Positions 14,892-26,700 of a stretch of 64,000 bases of DNA are shown piece by piece (positions within the stretch are counted from its first letter, which is position 1; each line of letters opens with the position of its first letter). The stretch is from Myxococcus virescens (GTDB taxonomy: Bacteria > Myxococcota > Myxococcia > Myxococcales > Myxococcaceae): positions 496,001 to 560,000 of the forward strand of contig NZ_FNAJ01000002.1 of assembly GCF_900101905.1 (NCBI RefSeq), given 5' to 3'. The translations under genes and the position numbers were made by a program. A model generated the notes under the pieces. That model had not been told where the DNA came from and made no database searches. It saw only the letters and a list, made by a program, of their open reading frames with translations.

Positions 14892-16991
14892 CTACTTGCG
14901 CAGCAGCGTGCCTTCGAAGAAGAACGCCAGACACGCGGCCAGGATGAGCCAGGTCCACAGCGGCACTGTCGGCTTGTCCGCGTCACCCGTGGAGGCCTTC
15001 ACCGTCTCTTCCCCGAAGTAGGCGGTGAGGGTGTCCGCCGGCACGCGCCCCAGGTCGCTCTCGGAAGGATCGAGCACGGCGGCGAAGGACAGGTCCGGCT
15101 GCACCTTCCCGTCCGCGCCCAGCACCGAGTACACGCCCGGCTCCGTTACCGGCCCGGCCACCAGCGCGCCTTCCGGCTGCTCCTTCACGGTGACCTCGGT
15201 GCCGTCCGGCGCGCGCACCGAGGACACCTTCTGGGCCCCCTCTGGGCGCAGCGTGGCGCTTTCGCCCACGCGCACGCGCACCTCCTCGCGCTCGTCCAGG
15301 GAGCCGGTGAGGTACGCGGCGAAGCGCTGCATCAGCGGCAGGAAGGAGGTGCGGATGGAGAAGTCGCTCCAGTCGCGGTCCACCGTGCTGGTGAGCAGCG
15401 CCACGCGCCCCTTGCCCTTGCGCGCCACGGCCACCGCCGGCGCGCCGTCCTCATACGTGGCCAGCACCTGACTGGCGCCGGCCGCGCCCGGGGAGTCCGC
15501 CTCCAGCAGCATGTACTTGTAGAAGCGCGCCCCCACGAGCCCTTCCTCCGCCTGCCCCGTGAAGGGTGAGAAGAGGACGTGCTCCACGGAGACCTGCGCC
15601 AGCCGCGCGCTCTTGGTGTCCGCGTCCGGGTCGTCGCGCTCGGCGCTGGTGCGCACCAGGCGCAGCGGACGCGGCAGCACCGGCCCCAGCCGCTGGTTGT
15701 ACGCGTCCGGGTTCACCCGGTCGCCCATGCTGATGAAGAGGCCGCCGCCGTTCTCCACGAAGGTCGCCAGCTTCTGCGCCTCGTCGGCGCTCGGCGCGGG
15801 CACGTTGAGCAGCAGGACCAGGTCGTAGGCGGAGAAGTCCTCGCGCAGGCCCACCTCCGCGTCGCGCGTGGCCACCTCCACCGGCGAGCCCGGCGCGGTG
15901 AGGGCCGCGTCCACGAAGAAGGCTTCATCCCGGTAGCGCGTCGCGTGCGGCGAGCCATTCACCACCAGCGCCTTCAGCGCGCGGGGAACAGGCAGCACGA
16001 ACGAACGCCGGTCATCCTCCACCAGCGCGTCCGGCGCCAGCGTCACCTGCCCCAGCACCGTGCCGCCCTGCGGGAAGCGCACGGTGAGCGTCTTCTGCGT
16101 CGTGCCGCCCGGGGGGATGTCCACGAAGCCCTTGGCCAGCGTGGACTCGCCCACGCGCACCGCGGCCTCCAGGTCCTTCACCGGCTCCGCGCTGAAGTTG
16201 CGCACCGTGAAGGTGAACTGGAACGTGCGCGGGCCGGCCTGGAGCGCGGGCTCCACCTTGAGGTCGACGATGGCGCGGTTGTTCAGCACCTCGTGGCCCT
16301 CGGCCGCGTCGCGCAGCACCACCTCCGGCTTCACGGGCGCGCCCGTGGGGCCCTTCACCGTGGGCGGCGGCGCCTCCAGGCGGAAGGCCGCGGCCGTCAT
16401 GTCGGAGACCAGCACCAGCCGCTTGGCTGGCATGGGATTCTCCTCCAGCGCGCGGGCCGCCATGTCCAGGCAGCGCGACAGGTCCGCGGTGCCATGGGTG
16501 GCCTTCGCTTCATCCACCAGCGAGCGCAGGCGGCCGCGGTCGAAGCCCGGCGGCGGCGGCGCGGCGGGGGACTGCGTGCACACCAGCACGGTGGCGGGCT
16601 CTTCGGGCAGCAGGTCCTTCAGCGCGTCGCGGGCCTCGTCGCGGGCGCGCTCGAAGAGCGGCGTGCCGTCCGACCAGCGCATGGACAACGACGCGTCCAG
16701 GATGATGGCCGTGGCCGCGGGGCCCTTCACCACCTGCGCGGCGGCCGCGTCACGTGTCAGCTCGGGGCGCGCCAGGGCAATGGGGATGGCCAGCAGGATG
16801 AGCGTGCGCAGCGCGTACAGCAGCAGGCGCTTGAGCTTGAGGCGGCTGGCGGTGCGCTTCTGGCTGCGCATCACGAAGGCCAGCGGCCCGAAGGGGTGTG
16901 GCCGGGGCCGGCGCCGGTCGAACAGGTGCACCAGCAGGGGGATGAGGGCGCCCAGCGCGCCCAGCAGCATCCACGGATTGCCGAAGGTCAC
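14892..16991 (-). CDS. BatA-like membrane protein with von Willebrand A domain
   Basis: A 699-residue protein. Residues 1-80 hold two membrane spans separated by a basic loop (NPWMLLGALGALIPLLVHLF, LLLYALRTLILLAIPIALAR), the BatA N-terminal signature. A vWA domain with the metal-adhesion motif DASLSMRW follows, then a CARDB-like beta domain and a second class-I-glutamine-amidotransferase-like segment (FVENGGGLFISMGDRVN). The C-terminus is a final span (TVPLWTWLILAACLAFFFEG). The ATG overlaps the DUF58 stop by 4 bases. In related MoxR-DUF58-vWA clusters such proteins form an envelope complex whose assembly is driven by the MoxR ATPase; substrate here is unknown. Confidence 0.85.
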   Translation of the reverse strand: MTFGNPWMLLGALGALIPLLVHLFDRRRPRPHPFGPLAFVMRSQKRTASRLKLKRLLLYALRTLILLAIPIALARPELTRDAAAAQVVKGPAATAIILDASLSMRWSDGTPLFERARDEARDALKDLLPEEPATVLVCTQSPAAPPPPGFDRGRLRSLVDEAKATHGTADLSRCLDMAARALEENPMPAKRLVLVSDMTAAAFRLEAPPPTVKGPTGAPVKPEVVLRDAAEGHEVLNNRAIVDLKVEPALQAGPRTFQFTFTVRNFSAEPVKDLEAAVRVGESTLAKGFVDIPPGGTTQKTLTVRFPQGGTVLGQVTLAPDALVEDDRRSFVLPVPRALKALVVNGSPHATRYRDEAFFVDAALTAPGSPVEVATRDAEVGLREDFSAYDLVLLLNVPAPSADEAQKLATFVENGGGLFISMGDRVNPDAYNQRLGPVLPRPLRLVRTSAERDDPDADTKSARLAQVSVEHVLFSPFTGQAEEGLVGARFYKYMLLEADSPGAAGASQVLATYEDGAPAVAVARKGKGRVALLTSTVDRDWSDFSIRTSFLPLMQRFAAYLTGSLDEREEVRVRVGESATLRPEGAQKVSSVRAPDGTEVTVKEQPEGALVAGPVTEPGVYSVLGADGKVQPDLSFAAVLDPSESDLGRVPADTLTAYFGEETVKASTGDADKPTVPLWTWLILAACLAFFFEGTLLRK

Positions 16992-17866
16992 CGGCGCCTC
17001 CCGCGCCGCGACAGGTACCGCAGCAGCACGTCATCCAGCTTGTCGTCCGTGCGCACCAAGTCGTAGTCCACGTCCGCCTCGGCGCACGCGGCCTTCACGT
17101 TCGCCAGGAAGCCGTTGAACTCCTCCAGGTAGCTCTCCTTGATTTCGCGCGGGTTCACCTCGATGCGGCCCTGGCCCTCCATGTCGATGAAGAGCGTGGG
17201 GTCGTCGAAGGGGAACGTCAGCTCCGCCGGGTCCACCAGGTGGAACACGGACACGTCGTTCTTCCGCTGGCGCAGCGCGAGGATGCGGCGCAGGGCGTCC
17301 TGATTCTCATCCAGCAGGTCCGACAGGACGATGACGCTGGAGCGCCGGGGCAGCACCTCCGCCAGGTGGTCCGCCGCGCTGCCCAGGTCCGTGGTGCCGG
17401 TGGGCTCGGTGTGCTCCAGCGTGTCCAGCAGCACGTTGAGGTGCCCGGCCGACGCGCGCGGTGGCACGTCCTTCCACTTGCCGCCCGCCATCAGCGCCAG
17501 GCCCGCCGCGTCCTGCTGGCGCACCAGCAGGTAGCACAGCGCGCCCGCCAGCGTGGTGGCCACGTCCAGCTTGCTCAGCGCACCGCTGCGGTAGCCCATG
17601 GAGGCGGACGCATCCACCACCATGACGGCGCGCAGGTTCGTCTCGTGCTCGAAGCGCTTGACGTAGTACTTGTCGAACTTGCCGTAGGCCTTCCAGTCCA
17701 GGTGGCGGAGCTCGTCGCCGGGGGCGTACTCCTTGTGCTCCGCGAACTCCACGCTCTGCCCTTGATGCGGGCTCTTGTGGAGGCCGGACAACACGCCCTC
17801 CATCACCGCGCGGGCGCGCAGCTTCACTCCCTGGAGGCGGGCCAGCGTCTGGGCGTCGAGCAGCAT
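16988..17866 (-). CDS. DUF58 family protein
   Basis: A 292-residue soluble protein of the DUF58 family with a vWA-like fold. The family signature EYAPGDELRHLDWKAYGK is intact, followed by the MIDAS-like VVDASASMGY. It ends RRGRRR. The gene lies between moxR-like (13-base gap) and batA-like (4-base overlap) genes, the standard arrangement in which a MoxR AAA+ ATPase, a DUF58 protein and a membrane vWA protein cooperate. No membrane segment is visible, so it is probably peripheral on the cytoplasmic side. Confidence 0.9.
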   Translation of the reverse strand: MLLDAQTLARLQGVKLRARAVMEGVLSGLHKSPHQGQSVEFAEHKEYAPGDELRHLDWKAYGKFDKYYVKRFEHETNLRAVMVVDASASMGYRSGALSKLDVATTLAGALCYLLVRQQDAAGLALMAGGKWKDVPPRASAGHLNVLLDTLEHTEPTGTTDLGSAADHLAEVLPRRSSVIVLSDLLDENQDALRRILALRQRKNDVSVFHLVDPAELTFPFDDPTLFIDMEGQGRIEVNPREIKESYLEEFNGFLANVKAACAEADVDYDLVRTDDKLDDVLLRYLSRRGRRR

Positions 17867-17879
17867 GGCGCGGGTCTGG

Positions 17880-18908
<1,029 letters not shown>

Positions 18909-19181
18909 GGAAGGGTTCTCTTAATTCGTGGGCGGCGCTGGGACCAAAGGATTCCGCCACCCCTGCGCCAAGGCGTGCGCTGCCAACCGTTCGGGGGGAG
19001 ACCTATTCCGCTGCCGCACACCCCGGCACGCTGGGGCACATGGGCGCGCTGATCGCCTGGATGCCCCCCTGCCATGTGACAGTGCCCCTGGGCTGGGGGG
19101 GAATGCCGGGGGCTGGACACGCTGCTTAGGTTCCCAGGGCCTCGCTTCCGGTGGACGGGAGCAGGCTCCTTGGAGCGTGTC

Positions 19182-20552
19182 ATGGGGTCATTTCGGCGTG
19201 GTGGGCGTGGCAACCTCTGGACGGGGCTTCTTCCAGTCGCCCTGCTGTGGGTGGCGGGTGGGTGCGGCGGGAGCAGCGGGGACGGGGGGACCCTGGCCGA
19301 AGCGCCGCATGACGGCGACGAAGCCACGCCGGGCGTGGCCGTGGCACCCACGGCGCCGCAGGACTCCAACGGCGGGCTCCCGCAGCGTCCGGTGCCGACG
19401 GCGGCGTCGCCTTGGAACCAGGTGGTGGGTGGGCCCCAGGACGACGTCGGGACGGGCGTGGCCACGGCTCCCTCGGGAGATGTGGCGGTGGTGGTGTACA
19501 GCACGCCGCGCCAGGACGAAGAACGCGAACCCGTGGAGGGGGAGAAGCTGGCGCTGACGCTTGCGCGTTACGCGGCGGATGGGGCGCCGCGCTGGTCGCG
19601 TGAGTGGGCGCGCAACCGCTTCTCCGACACGCGCGTGGCGGCGAGCGAGGCGGCGACGTTCCTGTCGGGCAATGCGTTCCTCTACTCGGCGGACTTCGGA
19701 CTGGGTGAGGCGCAGGACGGCTTCCTGGTGAAGTTCGACGCGGCGGGTTCGCCTGTCTGGCAGCACCGCGTGGGACAGAAGGTCTACGCCATCGCCGCGG
19801 ACGCGCAGGGCGGCGTGCTGGCCGCGGGCGAGGAGTGGGAGGGGGAGTTCATCGAGGACCCCGTGCTCACGCGCTACGCCGCGGATGGCGCCGTGCTGTG
19901 GTCGCGGCGCTTCCATGGCGCCAACATGGACACCGCGCTGCACGCGGCGGCGCTGGCGCCTTCGGGACAGTCGATTCTGGCCGGACAGCTCGTGGATACG
20001 CTGGAGGTGGACGGCCAGACGTTCGGCGCGCCCGGTGTGCGCGGCTTCGTGGTGCTGACGTTCGATGCGTCCGGGCGCTTGCTGTGGGGCAAGGCGCTGC
20101 CGGGTGTGAAGGGCCGCATCACCTCGGTGACGGCGGCGGCGGATGGCACGCTCGTGGCGGCGGGTGACTTCATCGGTCTGCTGGTGTGGGGGGATGCGTC
20201 GCTCGGTTCCTCCGGGGCCTTCGTGCTGACGGCAGGCGCGGATGGCACCGCGGGTTGGGTGCGCCAGCCCCTGTGCGGGCCGGTGACCGAGCTGGGCGCG
20301 TCCGTCGCGGTGGAGGATGCGGGCGGCGTCGCGGTGACGTGTGGCAGCGTGCTGACGCGCTACGCGGCTTCGGGGGCGTGGCTGGGGGAGCAGACGCTGG
20401 AGGCGCAGCCCTGCGCCAGCGGGATGTGCTCGCTGACCACCGCGGGTGTGGCCACGGTGCCGGGCCGCGGGCTCGCCGTCACCGGCTGGCAGCGCGACGG
20501 GTCGGGCGACAGCTGGAATCAGGACGCCTTCCTCAGGCTCGTGGTGCCGTAG
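19182..20552 (+). CDS. Propeller-like lipoprotein
   Basis: A 456-residue lipoprotein. The ATG at 19182 has GGAG six bases upstream; an in-frame TTG at 19170 is less likely. Signal peptide WTGLLPVALLWVAGGC ends in a lipobox. The mature chain is a series of beta repeats each built on variants of LTRYAADGAVLWSRRF and LVKFDAAGSPVWQHRVG, that is, a WD40/PQQ-like propeller scaffold of about eight blades. Such proteins are common on myxobacterial surfaces; ligand unknown. It stands alone between a divergent moxR-like gene and a downstream crotonase gene 27 bases away. Confidence 0.8.
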   Translation: MGSFRRGGRGNLWTGLLPVALLWVAGGCGGSSGDGGTLAEAPHDGDEATPGVAVAPTAPQDSNGGLPQRPVPTAASPWNQVVGGPQDDVGTGVATAPSGDVAVVVYSTPRQDEEREPVEGEKLALTLARYAADGAPRWSREWARNRFSDTRVAASEAATFLSGNAFLYSADFGLGEAQDGFLVKFDAAGSPVWQHRVGQKVYAIAADAQGGVLAAGEEWEGEFIEDPVLTRYAADGAVLWSRRFHGANMDTALHAAALAPSGQSILAGQLVDTLEVDGQTFGAPGVRGFVVLTFDASGRLLWGKALPGVKGRITSVTAAADGTLVAAGDFIGLLVWGDASLGSSGAFVLTAGADGTAGWVRQPLCGPVTELGASVAVEDAGGVAVTCGSVLTRYAASGAWLGEQTLEAQPCASGMCSLTTAGVATVPGRGLAVTGWQRDGSGDSWNQDAFLRLVVP

Positions 20553-20579
20553 CGGCCAGGGCCACTACAGTGCGCGGCC

Positions 20580-21371
20580 ATGTCCGCTCCTGCCGCAGAG
20601 GTCCTTCTCGAGGTGGAGGGTGCCGTCGCCACGCTCACCCTCAACGATACCGCCCGACGCAACGTGATGACGCCCGAGCTGGGAGACGCGCTGTGCGCGC
20701 GCGTCGCCGAACTGAAGGGGCGTGACGATGTCCGGGCGGTGGTGCTCACCGGGGCGGGGGGCGCGTTCTCCGCCGGTGGGGACCTGAAGATGCTGGAGCG
20801 GCTGCGCCAGGTGTCCTTCGAGGATGCGCGCGCGTTCATGCTCGGCTTCTACGCGCGTTACCTCAGCGTGCTGGACCTGCCGGTGCCCGTCATCGCGGCG
20901 GTGGACGGGCCCGCGATTGGCGCGGGGCTGTGCGTGGCGCTGGCGTGTGACGTGTGCCTCGTGGCCGAGGACTCGAAGCTGGCGCTCAACTTCGTGCAAC
21001 TGGGCCTGCATCCGGGCATGGGCGCCACGTACCTGGCGCCACGCCGCGCGGGGGCGCAGGCCGCCGCGGAGCTGCTGCTCACCGGCCGCCGCTTCGATGG
21101 CAAGGAAGCGGTGAAGCTGGGACTGGCGCTGGAGGCGGCGCCGGCGGGACAGGTGCTCACTCGCGCCAGGGAGCTCGCGGGACGGATTGCCACGAACGCG
21201 CCGCTCGCCGTGCGTGCGCTCAAACAGCGGCTGGGGCTCGACAGGGCGGAGCTTCAGCGCGCGCTGGAGGAGGAGGCGCGCTTTCAGGCGGAGAGCTACG
21301 GCAGCCAGGACCTGGGCGAGGGGCTGGCCGCGGCAGCCGCGCGGCGCGCCCCCGTGTTCCAGGGGCGCTGA
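20580..21371 (+). CDS. Crotonase superfamily protein lacking hydratase glutamates
   Basis: A 263-residue crotonase-fold protein. The oxyanion-hole segments are conserved: GAGGAFSAGGDLKML and PAIGAGLCVALACD. However, aligned with rat enoyl-CoA hydratase the two catalytic Glu are replaced: Glu144 by Cys in GAGLCV and Glu164 by Phe in NFVQLGLHPGMGAT. The F-x2-LGL-x-PG-G pattern is closer to isomerase-like or other crotonases than to true hydratases. It should bind an acyl-CoA thioester, but hydration is doubtful. It starts 27 bases after the lipoprotein gene and converges with mltG, 9 bases apart. Confidence 0.85.
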   Translation: MSAPAAEVLLEVEGAVATLTLNDTARRNVMTPELGDALCARVAELKGRDDVRAVVLTGAGGAFSAGGDLKMLERLRQVSFEDARAFMLGFYARYLSVLDLPVPVIAAVDGPAIGAGLCVALACDVCLVAEDSKLALNFVQLGLHPGMGATYLAPRRAGAQAAAELLLTGRRFDGKEAVKLGLALEAAPAGQVLTRARELAGRIATNAPLAVRALKQRLGLDRAELQRALEEEARFQAESYGSQDLGEGLAAAAARRAPVFQGR

Positions 21372-21380
21372 GTTGATGCC

Positions 21381-22400
21381 TCAGTACACGTTGTACTTGC
21401 GGCGGAGCGCCTCGTGCTCCTCCGCGTTGCGCGACGGGCGGAGGATGCGCTGCGCGTCGTGCAGGTAGTACCAGTACTCGCTCGGCTTGGGCATCATCGC
21501 GGCCTGGAGCGAGGCCACGGTGGGCGCGCCGATGGGGCCGGGCGGCAGGCCCTTCTTGTGCCGCGTGTTGTACGGGTCCTGCGGATCCCGCAGGCGCTTG
21601 AGGAAGGCGACGCGGTCATTCCACTGCGCCAGCTCGTAGCGCGACGTGGCGTCCACGCCGAGCGGGAATCCCTTGTCCACGCGCTTCCACAGGATGCCGG
21701 CGACCAGGGGGCGCTGGTCGGGCAGCGGCTCCTCGCGCTCCAGCATGGAGGCCATCACCACCACCTCGTGCAGCGTGCGTCCGCTCTTCGTGATGGCATC
21801 GCGGTTGGGCGTGTAGAAGCGCTGCGCGAAGGCGTCCAGCTGACGCTGGATGAGCGCCTCCACATCGAACTTGCCCGGAATCACGCCGTAGGTCTCCGGG
21901 TAGAGGTAGCCCTCCAGCGTGCCCGTGGAGGGCAGGGGGAAGGGCGCGGTGAAGTTCTTGGGCTTGCTGGCCGCGGCGATGTACGCGCCCGGCTTGATGA
22001 AGCCCGCGGCCACGAGCGCCGCGTCCGTGTCGCGCAGGCGCCAGCCTTCGACGACGACGAACGGGACGTCCTCGGGAATGGGGTTGCCTTCCAGCTCCGT
22101 GGCCAGCTCGGCCAGCGTCATCGACGCGCTGACCTCATGGCGGCCCGCCTTGGGGGCGAAGTTGCCGCGCCGGTACAGGTGCCAGCGCCACACCCGCGCG
22201 TCGCGGATGAGGCCTTGCGCTTCGAGCAGCGTGCCCAGGCCGCGCCCGGACGTTCCCTTGGGCACGGTGAACTCCACCACGTCCGCGCCAGGAGGCGCCG
22301 CGGCCGTGCGTGCCTGCTGCTCAATCCAGAAGAAGGCGCCCGCGCCGGACGCCACCAGCAGCACGAAGGCTGCACCCAGGACCCAGAGAATCCGCTTCAT
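21381..22400 (-). CDS. mltG: Endolytic murein transglycosylase MltG
   Basis: A 339-residue inner-membrane enzyme that cleaves nascent peptidoglycan strands and helps set glycan chain length. Residues 4-26 are the single membrane anchor. A LysM-like segment (VPKGTSGRGLGTLLEAQGLI) precedes the YceG catalytic domain with its signatures LEGYLYPETY, VVMASMLEREE (catalytic Glu) and DPYNTRHKKGLPPGPIGAP. The length and motif order are complete. The C-terminus ends RRKYNVY. Confidence 0.95.
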   Translation of the reverse strand: MKRILWVLGAAFVLLVASGAGAFFWIEQQARTAAAPPGADVVEFTVPKGTSGRGLGTLLEAQGLIRDARVWRWHLYRRGNFAPKAGRHEVSASMTLAELATELEGNPIPEDVPFVVVEGWRLRDTDAALVAAGFIKPGAYIAAASKPKNFTAPFPLPSTGTLEGYLYPETYGVIPGKFDVEALIQRQLDAFAQRFYTPNRDAITKSGRTLHEVVVMASMLEREEPLPDQRPLVAGILWKRVDKGFPLGVDATSRYELAQWNDRVAFLKRLRDPQDPYNTRHKKGLPPGPIGAPTVASLQAAMMPKPSEYWYYLHDAQRILRPSRNAEEHEALRRKYNVY

Positions 22401-22486
22401 TCGCGGCGCACGCTATCACCGGATTCGGGCCGTGCCTGGGTTCCGGCATGCAGATGTCACCTCCTGGGCGCCAGGCTGGCCGGCGG

Positions 22487-23629
22487 CTAGGCGGCCGGTG
22501 TCGTCCCGAGCTTCAAGTCCCGGTTCAACCCGGTGTCCCGGCTCACGCGCCAGATTTTTTGATCCAGGTAGTAATGGTGCAGCGCGAAGCCCCAGATGAA
22601 ACATTCCATCAGATTGCGCAGCGTCAGCCCCGCGCCCAGCGGAACCTTCAAGTCGAAGCCGCCGCAGCCCGGGTGCGCGCCGAAGCCGCAGCCCAGGCCG
22701 CGATACAGCAGCGTGAAGACGACGCCGCACACCGCGTAGATGACGAAGCGCTGGCTCACCTTCGGCGCCCAGCCGAACGGCGCCGGGTCCACGCCCGCCG
22801 CGTGGTAGCGGTTGCGGTGATAGAACCAGACCACGCCGTGGTACTGCACGTTGTGGAACGCGGTCACCGCCACGGCGAACATGATGAAGTCCATGCGTGC
22901 CGCGAACGGAGGCCAGAACACCACGGCCGACAGGCCCATCGCCGCGCCCATCATCAGCAGCTTGGGACCATTCACCTTCAGACCCGCCCGGTGTCGCTGC
23001 ACCTGCCGGCCCGCGTAGAGCACCACCAGCGCCAGCACGGTCGCGAAGCAGGCTCCGGCCACCACCGGCTCCCAGGTGGGCGGCCCCAGCAGGCCCAACT
23101 GCTTGCGCGCGCCCGGATGTGACACCGCGAACGCGACGAAGGGCGCCAGCAGCCCCGTGTACAGCGTCACGCTGTCGAGCCGCCGGTCCAGTGGCAGCGA
23201 CTCGCCGCTCTTGCGCTGGTACAGCACCATGATGCCGTAGTGCTGCCGCACCACGTGCCAGTAGGCCCAGAGCGCCGCCGCCGTCATGAAGAGGGCGAAG
23301 GGCAGCTTCGTGCCCAGCAGCGCCGACAGTCCGAACGACGCCGGGCCCGCCGCGAACCACGCCAGGCTGCCCAACAGCAAGCGCCGCCGTGTCTGCCATT
23401 CCCGCGCATCCAGATAGGTCCGCGATACCGTGGCGAACAGGTGCGGCCCATCCAGAGCCAGCACCCATGCCCACCACAACAGCAGGCTGCTGACGCCGCC
23501 CCAGACATGGAGTCCGACCAGCGCCAGGCTCACTCCGAGGCCGCCCCCCGTCGAAATCAGGTCGTGCCGCCGGTCGACGAGCCAGCCCGCGCGTGCGGGG
23601 CCTGGGACTGCGAGAGGGATGGCGCTCAT
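22487..23629 (-). CDS. Polytopic membrane protein with conserved His clusters
   Basis: A 380-residue protein with about nine hydrophobic segments. Conserved-looking polar motifs sit at segment ends: WHVVRQHYGIMVLY, AFHNVQYHGVVWFYHRNRYH and HHYYLDQKIWR. The last resembles an HY-x-LD-x2-IWR motif I recall from uncharacterised bacterial membrane proteins, possibly binding metal or lipid. Two Cys (GLGCGFGAHPGCGGF) lie in one loop. I cannot name a function. The ATG at 23629 was chosen since the N-terminal extension back to 23728 overlaps the promoter area of the divergent PilZ-Hsp70 gene. Confidence 0.72.
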   Translation of the reverse strand: MSAIPLAVPGPARAGWLVDRRHDLISTGGGLGVSLALVGLHVWGGVSSLLLWWAWVLALDGPHLFATVSRTYLDAREWQTRRRLLLGSLAWFAAGPASFGLSALLGTKLPFALFMTAAALWAYWHVVRQHYGIMVLYQRKSGESLPLDRRLDSVTLYTGLLAPFVAFAVSHPGARKQLGLLGPPTWEPVVAGACFATVLALVVLYAGRQVQRHRAGLKVNGPKLLMMGAAMGLSAVVFWPPFAARMDFIMFAVAVTAFHNVQYHGVVWFYHRNRYHAAGVDPAPFGWAPKVSQRFVIYAVCGVVFTLLYRGLGCGFGAHPGCGGFDLKVPLGAGLTLRNLMECFIWGFALHHYYLDQKIWRVSRDTGLNRDLKLGTTPAA

Positions 23630-23771
23630 GAGGCCTCCGAGGGACGCCGCGGAGGATATAGGAAGGTGCAGGTAGGTGGTCTGCCCACCTGTTGGCGCCA
23701 TTCGCCGGGCAGGGGACCGAGGGGCCAAAACCTACTTGAGCGGCGGGTCGCGTACCGCGATTGTCCTCGCC

Positions 23772-26700
23772 ATGGATCAAGGCAGGCGCACCACGGACAG
23801 GAAGGCAGTTGGCCTGCTGGTGAAGCTGAAGCATGAGAGCGTGGGGAGCTTCGCGGAGGAGTTCGCCACCAACCTGAGCCCGGGTGGGATGTTCATCCGC
23901 TCGCGCACCCCGCAGGCAGTGGGGACCCCCGTCAAGTTCGAGGTGCAGATTGCGGGAGGCGTGCGGGTGCTGCGTGGCTCCGCGCTGGTCCGCTGGGTCC
24001 GCGAAGTCGGTGATCCCGCGGGGCCTCCGGGCATGGGGCTGCAGTTCGAGGAGCTGGATACGGCGAGCCGCGCGCTCGTCGAAATGATGTTGATGCGGAA
24101 GACCGTCGCGGATTCCAACGCGCCCGCCGTTCAGCCCCTGCCCGCCATCGCGCCGTCCGTGGCGCCTGCGATTGCACCGTCCATCGCGCCGTCCATCGCG
24201 CCCGCGATTGCGCCGTCCATCGCGCCCGCCGTCGCGCCCATGGCGCAGGCCCGTCCCGCGCCTCCAGTCCAGGCCCGTCCCGCGCCCCCTGTGCAGGCGC
24301 GCTCCGCCGCGCCCGCGGAGGTGGGTGGCATCGCGCTCGACTCCCTGTTCGATGACCTGGAGCCGGAGGGGGGGGCCTCCGCGCCGACCCTGGACGAGCC
24401 GTTCGGCCTGGTTCCGTCGGTGGTGGAGGAGCCGAGGACACCGCCTCCGAGCCGCGTGCCCGTCTCCTATTCGCCGCCGCCTCCGGTGGCCGCGAATGAC
24501 GTGGACATTCCGCTCGACGAGCTCATCGCGAGCACGCCGCCTCCACCCGTGGCCGCGCTGGACATCGATGAGCCCCTGCCGGGCTTCGAGTTCGAAATCG
24601 AGAGCCCGTCGGGTGAGGCGCCCGTGGCCATGGGCGCGCCGCTCGACGAGCCGCCCATCGAGGTCGGCATCTCCCTGGAGGTCGAGCCGTCGTCCTCGTC
24701 GGCGGGCGGTGGGGCACTGGAGTTCGAGCTCGACCTGGGTGACACGGTCGCTGAGCCGCCGCGTGCGCCCGCGGTTCCACCCGTGCGCGTGGCGCCACCG
24801 CCAGCGCCTGTTTCCAGTGGCGGCACCTTCGAGTTCGACCTGGACCTGAGCGAGGCCGAGACCGCACCGCCGCCTCCTCCACGCGCCCCGGTGGCCCCCA
24901 GGGCCCCGCCGGTTCCCTCGGGTGGCATCGACTTCGACTTCGACCTGGCCGAGGACGTGAGCCCCGCTCCGCCCGTCGCGCCTCCATCGCCGCCGCGCGC
25001 CCCAGTGGCGCCTCCTCCCGCGCCTGTCTCGGCCGGAGGCGTCTTCGAGTTCGACTTCGCCCTGTCCGAGGACACGGGCAAGGCGGCATCGCCGCCGCCG
25101 CGCGCACCCGCTCCGGCCAGCCCTGGTGGTGGTGGCATCGAGTTCGACTTCGACCTGTCCGAAGACACGGGCAAGGCGGCACCTCCGCCGCCTCCTCCGC
25201 CGCGCGCACCAGCTCCGGCGAGTTCCGGGGGCGGAGGCATCGACTTCGACCTCGACCTGTCCGAGGACGTGGAGGAAGCACCTCCCGTCGTGCCTCCACC
25301 GCCGCCGCGCGCGGCGATGGTTCCTCCGCCCGCGCCGGTGCAGCCGCCCGTGGCGGCCCGCCCATTGCCTCCGCCGCCCCCGGCTCCGCCGCCTCCTCCT
25401 CAAGGGCTTCCCCAGGTGCGCCGTGAGGCGCCTCGGGGACCGGCGCCGGCGGCGACGCCCTCGGTGCTCGCGCCCGCCGTGGCGAAGGCCGCCGCGCAGG
25501 CGCCCGGCCTGGATGAACACGGCCTGCCGAAGACGGTGTTCCTGCCTCCGCCGGTGCCGCTCAGCGGCACGGGGCCCGTCATCGGCATCGACCTGGGCAC
25601 CACGAACTCGTGCGTGGCGTTGCTCTCCAACGGCCGGCCGCTCGTGCTGCGCTCGCGCGAGGGCTACAACACGATTCCCTCCGTCATCTCGCTCAACGCG
25701 CAGAACAAGCTGCTGGTCAGCCACCGCGCGAAGAACCAGTTGGTGCTGCGTCCCCAGCACACCATCTACGGCGCGAAGCGGCTCGTTGGCCGTCCCTACG
25801 ACAGCGCCGTGGTGAACCAGGTCCGCGAGCGCTTCCACTACGACATCGTCCCCGACTCCGCCGGCCGCGCCGCCGTGCGTCTGGCGGACACGGCCCTGTC
25901 GCTGGAAGAGGTGCAGGCCATCATCCTCCGCGAGTGCAAGGAGATGGCGGAGGCCCACCTCAACCAGAAGGTGGAGCGCGCGGTGGTGACGGTGCCCGCG
26001 TACTACTCCGAGCCGCAGCGTGAGGCCGTGCGCAAGTCCGGCATCCTCGCGGGCCTCAAGGTGGAGCGCATCCTCAACGAGCCCACGTCCGCGGCGCTCG
26101 CCTACGGCCTCAACCGCGACCTCAACAAGAAGGTCCTCGTCTACGACCTGGGCGGCGGTACCTTCGACGCCACGATTCTGAAAATCGAGAAGAACGTCTT
26201 CGAGGTGCTCGGCACCGGAGGCGACATCTTCCTGGGGGGTATCGACTTCGACAACCTCATCGTCGACTACCTGCTGGCGCGCTTCCAGGAGAAGGAAGGC
26301 ATCGCCTTCACGGGGGACGGCATCGCCTTGTCGCGCGTGAGTGACGCGGCCGAGCGCGCGAAGATGGGGCTGTCCGAGCGCAGCACCTTCGAGGTCCACA
26401 TCCCCATGCTGATGATGGACGACTCGGGCAGGCCGCGTGACTTGCGCGTGGTCCTCAGCCGGCAGGAGCTGGAGAAGATCTGCGAGCCACTCCTCAGCCG
26501 CACCATCGACGTGGTGCGGGACGTGCTCCTGGACGCGAAGCTGAAGGCCGCCGAGGTGGACGACATCATCCTCGTGGGCGGCATGAGCCGCATGCCGCTG
26601 GTGCGCGACAAGCTCAAGTCGCTCTTCGGCAAGGGCGCGCAGGCCAGCGTCAACGCGGACGAAGCCGTGGCCCTGGGCGCGGCGCTCTACTCGGGCTCCG

